Assembly: GCA_020631735.1 (NCBI GenBank)
Contig: CM036159.1
Coordinates: forward strand, 95,900,656 to 95,964,655
DNA: 64,000 nt
Direction: 5' to 3'
DNA from: Saccharum officinarum
Taxonomy: Eukaryota > Streptophyta > Magnoliopsida > Poales > Poaceae
Below, piece by piece: positions 56,094-64,000 of this stretch. Under the pieces are notes generated by a model that saw only the letters and a program-made list of their open reading frames with translations, was not told the DNA's origin and made no database searches. Position numbers and translations under genes: made by a program. Within the stretch, counting starts at the first letter, position 1; each line of letters starts with the position of its first letter.

Positions 56094-59000
56094 TGTCACA
56101 GAACCTCCTAATTATGATTGCCCACATGTACCTGTCATCGTTATAATGACCTCTGACAGCCGTACTTATGTTTCTCATAACTTAAAAGGTCTGCTTTCCT
56201 CCGAATAGGATTCAATAACAAGAGTATTACAATATTACAACAGTTTATTCAAAATACCATCAGAGTAAAGTAGCGGAAGTCTTACAATAACTTAAGTTTA
56301 TAAACCACAGTTTCCAAACTTCAAACCTTATGTAGCATTATTACAAACCGGTAGTAGGGAAGTATCAGTAGTAACTTTATTACAATCACACAAACGAAGT
56401 GCCTTGCGCAAAGGCCACACAGTCTACTCGTCGTCACTTTCTTCAGCCACAACGGTCATGCAACAAGGCTCAAAGCAGACTTATTCATGAACCGTACCTG
56501 CAACAAGGGGTTTAACAAACCCTGAGTACAAGAGTACTCAACAAGACTTACCCGACTAAGAAAAGACTTCAAGAGTATGCTAGCTTTAGGGAATCAAGGT
56601 ACGAGTATTCAAGAATCAAAATTTCTTTTGCAGAAAAGCTAACTAAAGTAAGTCCTTACCTTTAATATTTTACTTTTACCATTGATGGTTCATTAACCAA
56701 TTCTAAGTGATCCTAATCTAGATCAAAGTAATTTTCATCAAGACCTTTCTCATTCTTTCTTTCAATTTCAGTTCTTAACTATGATGTAAGTCAGGCGATC
56801 GAGTCTCCATAACCAAGGAGCAACGACGATTCGAACCGATTATACCCAGCTGGGGATCTCTAACCTCACGATATATGTAGAACCAAATCTTGCATATGCC
56901 AACCCTCATTTAGATCTCCCAAAACCAGAATGTGTCCATCGCCACCCGAGAGTACAATACTCCTCGAACCCGGCCCGATTCTAGCCCCGAGGGTACACGC
57001 TACTCCCGCCATCTCTCCACTCCCAGTACGAGGTTAGACGTTCTCGAAATGGAATCACCAATATTTTGGGCTTACTCAAGGCATGAGGCTACTTGCAAAG
57101 TCTCGAAACACAAGCGGGCTTACAACGAACGGTCCTTAGCCGACAAGGCGGAAACACTACATTGAGACTCCTTTCTCAATGCAAGTTAGCAGTGGCCAAA
57201 CCACCCGCCCGATCTTTCAAGTTTATTCTCATATTTCAATATTCATTAAGTATGCCATCATGGCCATGTAAACATTCATTTAAAAAGCTTAACTCATAAG
57301 CATAGCGAAGCATACTACGCATTTTCAGTAAAAACAGGTATCAAGGGTGATATCGCAATAATCAAGGATGACAATGCAGCAATTGGGTTATCACTCAACT
57401 CCTAATTACTTAATGCAGTAAACCATAGTATAATAATAAAGATTTATAAATCTCAAGGTAGGGTTTAAATGCACCGGGGCTTGCCTTGCTCTGACGCGAC
57501 GACTGACTCGGGCTCAAAGACTTCGACCTCCGGTCCGGAACCCACCGACGACAACTCTTCTCCGGAGACTTGCTCGCCAACTTCAACTTCTTCGAAAGCG
57601 GGAACTACACGAGCATATAACATGTTTCAACATGATGCGGTGATAAACATGATGCTTGATGATGATATGCCACGATTTACGACTTGAGTACAACTTTCCT
57701 TTGCGGTACAGTCGCAAAACAGTAAAACCTACTAACTAATAGCGATGACTTAAGCGATACTAGCGTTTCTTACCAAACATATTACTAACGAGCTCAATCA
57801 TAAAATTAAGGTGCCAAGGATCACCAAGAATTAGTGACCCAAGGTCATCACTCAATCAAAAGGACACACAACACTTAAAGTTACCAATTTAACATTTATT
57901 TAAACATTTAATTAATTAGGGCATAATTAATAATAAATCAAACTTCATCTAATTGAGCTTAAACTTTTTCTAAGGATTAGTCATGGCCTAAAACAGTGTC
58001 AAATAAATTTCATGATTTTTGGATTAATATCTTAATTACTAAAATTCCTAGAAGTTGCCTTTAATATTTAATTGAACTAATTAAATAACTTGCAAAAAGT
58101 AATCAAATTTAGCATTTAATATTTTTCCTAAGTAGTTTATATCTTGAAAAGCTTACACAAAAATTTTCATTATTTTTTGGAGCTCCACAGAATTTCTAAT
58201 GAAATAAACAAAAACCAACACTAATCACATTTTGGAAAAAGAAAAAACAAAATTCAACTCGGGCCGCCTTCCCTTCCTTCCTCCGGTTCGGCCCAGCCGA
58301 ACGGCCCGTTCGCATCACGCCCGCGCACTCGCGCCTGTGTGGCCCAGCATCGTGGCCCACCCGCGCCCGCGCCCACGCTCTCTCTCTCCCTCTCTCGCTG
58401 ATATCCCGGCCCCGCCTGTCATCCCCTTCCTCCACTCTCTCGCTCTCTCCCGCGCGCTCGGCCATGTCCGCACGGCGGCCAGCCGACGATCATGACGTCG
58501 GTCGTTCAACTAACTTGACCAAAACGATCTACACCACCCCGCGAACCCACTATGCCATACTACAGCTAAGCTCGAGCTCCGGCGACCCCTCCCTGACGAC
58601 GATGGCGGACCACAGTCGACGGTGAGCCGCGAAAACACGCCCCTGATGGAGTAGCGACTAAATTAACACGAGGAAAACGTTTAGGGGCTCACAGCGATCA
58701 CGATGGTGCTCTGGGTGATGACGGAGATGAACTGGAGTGGCCTGGCCACGTGAGGGCGGTGGTGGCGGTGCTCCGACAGGACGCGGGGAAGACAACGGCT
58801 ATCCGGGCGCTTCGGGCAGTAGAGGTGGGTGCGAGTGGTAGGGGAGATGCGCGGGAGCGAAGCGGTTGTGGTGAAGCGTTTTGCGTGGCCGGAGGTGGCT
58901 CGACAGAGGCGACGGCGAGCAGCGGAGCTGCGGTGGCAGTGGAAATGGAGAAAAAGAAAAATACGCTGGTGACGGTGCTCTCCTTTTATAGGGTGACGAA

Positions 59001-60198
59001 CGTGACCTCAAGACGACGTGTGGCTCGTCGCGAACTCACTGAAGCCAACGCTGGCGGTCGAAGGCGCGCCTGGAAGCTGGCCGAAGGCCACGGCGGCTGG
59101 CCAGTGCCCATGCCGTGTGGTGCCCTGCTCTGATTCGCCGAGCACTGTAGCCCCCCCAATTTGCAATTTCAAACTGTTTTCTCAAATTACTCTCAAATTC
59201 ATGTAACAACTCGAAAAATTCCCAAGATATGAAATCTTCAGAATTTCAAGATCTACAAGTTTTGTATTGAACAATTTTTCAAATTCGAACTAGATTTTGA
59301 AATTTGAGTTTAAATTCAAAAGGGGTCACTTTTTGCAAATTTGATAATTTAGAAATTACTTTGGATTTTGTATTGAAACTTCAAAAACTCCAAACACCAA
59401 TGTTGCACATCTAGCCAAGACCTACAACTTTGCTAATCAAACTATTTTCAAATTCTGCCTCCATTTTGAAATTTGAGTTTGGGGATAAAAGGGGTCAAAT
59501 TTGAAATTTGCTTCTTTTCAAAATTGCTCCACATTTTACACTAAAACTTTGAAAACTCAAAACACAAAAGTTGTAGCCCTTGAAAAGTTCTACAAACTTG
59601 GTTTTAAATTTTTTCCCAAATTTTGCTTAGATTTTTAATTATTTAAAAAGGGGTAAAACTAGGATTTTGAATTTTTAGGGTTTTCGGAGGAATTTCCAAT
59701 TGAAATTTGTTGCTACCTTAATTGGTGATTACTTAATGATCAAACCATCACCCAAGTGCATTATTGAGTCAATTATCACATAGTTGACCAAATGCCACTC
59801 TTGGTTGACCAATTTAGCTTTTGAAAATCTTTTAATATTTCCCCAAATTTGAATTTAAATTCGAATAGGAAAACTCACGACAAGTTTTTGGATTCCAATT
59901 CAAGCTCAAACTTGGAGCTTCATTTTACGTGTTGTACCTGAGTTCATACCCTACACTTGACACTAGTGTGTAAAACAGTCACACACCTCAAATTACGTAG
60001 GGCATGGACTAAGTATTTGCGGTGACATTCAAAATTAGGGTTTTCGATTCGAGTCACACCACTGAGAAACACATCCAACCTAGAAAGGTAAACTCATTTT
60101 AGTTAATGCATAACAGGGTTGACTTAATCATGGATGTTTTGTGATGCAATATGATGACATGGCAGGTTAATTAGCAACCATAACACCGAGGTGTTACA
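56094..60198 (-). repeat. 3' LTR (4.1 kb) of a chromovirus-type Gypsy element
   Basis: Plus-strand ends TGTCACAGAACCTCC and GAGGTGTTACA. Homologous along its length to the solo LTR at 23818-27915. A purine tract (AAGGGGGAAGGG on the minus strand, about 60199-60213) directly precedes it, as expected for a 3' LTR. A TATA-like CCCTATAAAAGG (minus) lies near 58985-58996. Confidence 0.85.
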
Positions 60199-62501
60199 AC
60201 CCTTCCCCCTTAAAGAAATATCGTCCGAGATTTAAAGCCTTGAGTTAAGTAATGGAAAAGGAAACGTGTCAAGCAAACACGTCCAAGACTTGTCTACAAA
60301 ACAGGTAGGGGGTTTTCTACATTACAAAAATTTGAAAAGGACATGTTACAATTTAAAGAAGAAATTGCAACCTAGATAGAAGCAAAGAACTCGGGGAAAT
60401 TCTCCAACAGGTAATCTTCAGATTCCCACGTGGCTTCTTCTTCCGAATATTGATCCCATTGTATCTTGTACCATTTAATTGTTCTACTTTGGGTAACACG
60501 ATCCTTTTGATCCAAAACTCGAACATGATATTTAGAATATGTCAAATCAGGCTCAAGTTCAACTCCATCAACATCAACAACTTGATCAGGCACTTGAAGA
60601 CACTTCTTCAATTGCGATACATGAAATACATTGTGCACGACTGACAGTTGTTCAGGCAACTTTAATTTATATGCCACCTTTCCACATTTTTGAATGATTT
60701 AGAATGGGCCAATATAACGCGGTGCGAGTTTGTCTTTGACTCCAAATCGGTTAACTCCTTTTAGGGGTGATACTTTCAGATAAACATAATCTCCTACTTC
60801 GAATACCAAGGGTCTACGCCTTTTGTTAGCATAACTCTTTTGTCGGGACTGAGCCACTTTCAAATTATTCTAGATCTGCCTGACTTTTGCTTCAATTTCT
60901 TTTACAATATCGACACTGAAAAACCATCTTTCTCCCGGTTCTGACCAGTTCAACGGAGTCCTGCACCGGTGGCCATACAGTGCCTCAAAGAGTGTCATTT
61001 TGATACTCTCTTGATAACTATTATTATAGGAGAATTCTGCTAAAGGTAACCACTCGTCCCAAGTATCTGAATAATTGAGTGCACACGACCTTAACATATC
61101 TTCCATAATTTGATTGACCCTTTCGGTCTGGCCACTTGTTTGTGGATGATAAGCGGTACTGTGCAGAAGTTTTATATCCCAGGGACTCATGTAAGTGCCT
61201 CCATAAATTGTTAACAAACTGTGTGCCTCTATCAGACACAATGGTCTTTGGTACTCCGTGAAGACTTAAAATCCGTGCAATATACAATTTTGCATAGGTC
61301 ATAGCAGAATGTTCTACCTTGACTAGAATAAAATGAGTTGATTTTGTCAGTCGGTCCACAATGACCCAAATTGAATCAAAGCCTCTTGAGGTCTTGGGTA
61401 ACCCAGTAATGAAATCCATACTGATATATTCCACTTCCAAGATGGAATGGCCAAGGGTTGTAACATTTCTGCCGACTTCAAATGTACAACCTTCACTTTA
61501 CGACAACTGTCACATCTGGCAACATACCTAGCAATCTCAATTTTCATTTTAGTCCACCAGAATCTCTGTTTCAAATCCTGATACATCTTATTACTCCTGG
61601 ATGAATAGAAAACCTTGTATTATGTGCTTCATCAAGAATGAGTTGCCGTAACTCTAAAACTTTTGGTACCATTAACCGGTTCTTGAACCACAACACATCT
61701 GTATCATCAATACTAAATCTGTCTGTTGACCTGTTCTAACTTTTTCTTTGATGTGGGCTATACCGGAATTCTTTCTCTGAGCAGATATAATCTGATCTTT
61801 GATTATTGATTCCATAGTGACATTAGTCAACTGACCTTGCTGGACTATTTCAATATTCAACTTTTCTAATTCATAACACAAACTATAATCCATTGGCTTC
61901 ACAATCATACAATTGCAATAATTATTTCTACTGAGTGCCTCAGCAACAACATTTGCTTTTCTAGGGTGATAGTGCACTTCTAGATCATAATCCTTTATTA
62001 ACTCAAGCCACCTTCTTTGCCTCATATTCAGTTCTGACTGAGTAAAGATATACTTCAAGCTTTTGTGATCTGTATAAATGTGGCAAGTATTACCCAACAA
62101 GTAATGACGCTAGATTTTCAATGCATGAGCCACAACTGCTAGTTCAGATCATGAGTTGGATAATGCTCTTCGTGACGCTTCAACTGTCTCGAGGCATAAG
62201 CAATGACTCTGCCTTCTTGCATTAATACACAACCAAGGCCAATACCAAAGGCATCACAGTACACATCAAAGGGCTTTCCTATATCTGGCTGTGCTAAAAC
62301 TAGAGCAGTTGTCAGTGACTTCTTTAGAATTCTAAAGCCTTCTCAACATTCTAGAGACCAGATGAACTTGATTTGATTTTCAACAATTCCGTGATTGGCT
62401 TGGCTACTTTTGAAAAGTCAGGTATGAATCGACGGTAATAACCACCATTCCTTAGAAAACTTCGGACTTCACGAACTGAGATTGGTGGCTTCCAATTCAA
62501 A
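60199..62501 (-). pseudogene. Degenerate chromovirus pol (RT end, RNase H, integrase, chromodomain)
   Basis: In minus-strand order from the gap: reverse transcriptase end LNWKPPISVREVRSFLRNGG and YYRRFIPDFSKVAKPITEL (62501-62370); RNase H with [17 protein letters not shown] [20 protein letters not shown] (62100-61900); integrase zinc region ARYVARCDSCRKVK (about 61520); catalytic core with MDFITGLPK (first Asp), VSDRGTQF (second Asp) and HPQTSGQTERVNQ (Glu) (61440-61130); and the C-terminal VVHNVFHVSQLKKCL with a chromodomain-like WYKIQWDQYSEEEATWE before the stop near 60372. At least four frame changes break it. The chromodomain and very long LTR suggest a Tekay/Del-type chromovirus. Gag, protease and the 5' LTR are not in the window. 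Confidence 0.85.
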
Positions 62502-62601
62502 NNNNNNNNNNNNNNNNNNNNNNNNNNNNNNNNNNNNNNNNNNNNNNNNNNNNNNNNNNNNNNNNNNNNNNNNNNNNNNNNNNNNNNNNNNNNNNNNNNN
62601 N
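62502..62601. other. Assembly gap (100 N)
   Basis: Separates chromovirus RT (left) from RTE LINE RT (right); both are minus strand. Confidence 1.
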
Positions 62602-62915
62602 CTTTTTGTAGGCAACACTCAGCACCGTATAACATCGCCGAACGAATCGCCGTCCTATAGAACTTACCTTTCAGCTTCTGAGGCACCCTTTTGTCACAGA
62701 GAACGCCAGAAGCTTGACGCCATTTCAACCAGCCGGCTGAAATTCTATGCCTAACATCTTCATCAATGTCTCCATCCTTTTGTAGCATCGACCCTAATAC
62801 CGAAAAGTATCCTTCTTGGCCACCACTTGCCCATCGAGGCTAACGTCTCCCTCCTCGTGCCTAGTCGCGCTGAAATCACACCTCATGTACTCGGTCATAT
62901 TTTTCAATCCACTTA
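62602..62915 (-). mobile_element. RTE-type LINE fragment (reverse transcriptase C-terminal part)
   Basis: The minus strand reads [20 protein letters not shown], then [14 protein letters not shown] with a one-base deletion, then [39 protein letters not shown] and [14 protein letters not shown]. This is the region just after the RT active site of plant RTE LINEs. It is cut by the gap at its 3' side. Confidence 0.85.
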
Positions 62916-64000
62916 TATATAGATACTCATGTCATATACTCGCAGTTAGTATAGACATGAAGCATAGTTAATGATTGAAGGCTACCTACAGGATAGTTCA
63001 TGCCAAGATAGGTACATATGCCATGGCTCAGCTTACAATATGCTTGACAGAATGCTCAGGTGCAGACTCAATGCACCAAATGTTAGTGAGGGAATGGTGG
63101 TTCCATGGTTATCTGCTACTTCAGATGCTCTAAAAACCACAATACTTCAGATGCAGGTATCCCAAGTTACCGTTGTTTAGAAAACCTCTACGACATACCT
63201 GCATCAGTTTTCAAAGTACAAAATAATATACACAAGGATAGCATCTGAAGTATTGTGGGTTTTAAAAATCTATTGCTCCCATTCTAATACAGCCAATAGC
63301 CTATTTTTCTTATTGTTGTGCTATGGCACTTTCAGACATACATAGGAGAGTTTCTTTTTTTTTTTTTTAAAAAAAATGTGTACCACCCTTTCTTATTAGT
63401 TGATATTTTTGCTATTACCTTCTCAGGCTGCTCTCCGCCGGAAACCACCTGGACTCTTGTGCTCCTTGGTTACTTGGGTCAGTTGCTGGACTTTCGATGT
63501 CATGGCCATGGGCCATGGCTGGGTACATCTCCATCATCCGCCCTCCCTACAATGTTGTCATGGAATAGCAAAATCCAAAGATGAGTAAGGAATTCACCTC
63601 CATTTGCTAGATGTTCCATGTGAGCTTTATAGGTTATTTCTACCATGTTGACATGACCAATTTTAAATTTTTCAGATGCTTTGTGATAGTTCCTTGATGC
63701 AGGTTGCTTTTGGAAATAGATTAATGGTGCAGCGTTTCCCAGAGAGGTTTGTACCTCTCTCAGTATATTTAATTTATAATTTGTGGTGCTTATACTTGAA
63801 TATCTTGCATGTATTAAATATAGTAAGCTAATAAAAAAGATCTCATCATTTATTCATCATTGGTGGCCTTCAGGCCTCTGCTCTTGGTCATTATTTGTTG
63901 TTGTTTGCATCTGCATGATGTTTTCTGCCAGGAGGAAATTAGGATAAAAAAGAGCATGCAAGAAACTGACCAAACAAAAGAAGATTCATGTGTATGATAG
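62916..64000. other. Unassigned sequence with a small inverted repeat and one exon-like segment
   Basis: AAACCACAATACTTCAGATGC (part, about 63135) is inverted at about 63243 (GCATCTGAAGTATTGTGGGT), about 90 bp apart. 63704-63747, between GATGCAG and GTTTGT, reads VAFGNRLMVQRFPER with splice-like borders. No gene identified. Confidence 0.3.

Noticed and set aside
62351..62788. Apparent fusion of LINE RT and Gypsy RT across a gap
   Set aside because: The join runs through 100 N; the parts belong to different retroelements.

Overview
This window is nuclear DNA from a grass, most likely a panicoid such as the sorghum, sugarcane or Miscanthus group. The evidence is Stowaway (TA target site, CTCCCTCC ends) and Tourist (TTA target site, GGCC..GTTTGG ends) MITEs, MITEs of the grass GGCCTTGTTTAGTT type, large Ty3/Gypsy elements of the Tat and chromovirus kinds, a Mutator-like element, Helitron-like ends, and GC-rich exons. 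No bacterial, organellar or viral genome organisation is seen. Most of the window is nested transposable elements; host gene material is sparse and mostly fragmentary. Domain names come from reading translations by eye; no database search was possible.

Layout. 1-667 is the 3' end of a host gene (possible DUF4378 protein). Its downstream sequence (about 804-1150) is repeated at about 5271-6650, where the second copy has taken two MITEs (5359-5623, 5778-6487) and is followed by a SINE (6663-6973). Between the copies lies a broken gene with duplicated cathepsin-propeptide (I29) exons, cut by several MITEs, two of them a head-to-head inverted pair (2625-3116). 8095-12591 is a complete Mutator-like element with about 360-bp terminal inverted repeats, a damaged MULE transposase on the minus strand, and two captured exons of a peroxisomal-type enoyl-CoA hydratase on the plus strand. 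14062-14445 is the 3' end of an RTE-type LINE. 14546-20011 is a Tat-like Gypsy deletion derivative on the minus strand, carrying an intron-containing pseudogene on the opposite strand. 20193-20726 is a hAT-type element. 23818-27915 is a 4.1-kb solo LTR inside older repeat sequence, and 29467-30930 is a 1.46-kb fold-back.

31736-32116 is the last exon of the chaperonin gene CCT4 (TCP-1 delta) with a one-base frameshift; a Helitron-like element (32941-34142) and a second RTE 3' end (34472-34645) lie upstream of it. 35993-47636 is a MITE split by a complete 11.4-kb Tat-like LTR retrotransposon (36115-47509, target duplication ACAAC). That retrotransposon has gag, protease, RT and RNase H remnants on the minus strand, no visible integrase, about 1.5 kb of roughly 80-bp tandem repeats, and a spliced multi-exon gene on the plus strand. 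47637-55570 is low-information sequence with two further Helitron-like 3' ends and a GC-rich block. 55571-56093 is a truncated Tat-type LTR, 56094-62501 is a chromovirus 3' LTR plus degenerate pol, and 62602-62915 is a third RTE fragment.

All three 100-N gaps touch RTE LINE sequence, so joins at these points should be treated with caution. The most interesting biology is the pair of unrelated Tat-like elements that both carry a spliced gene on the opposite strand, and the Mutator-like element that carries both a transposase and captured host exons.
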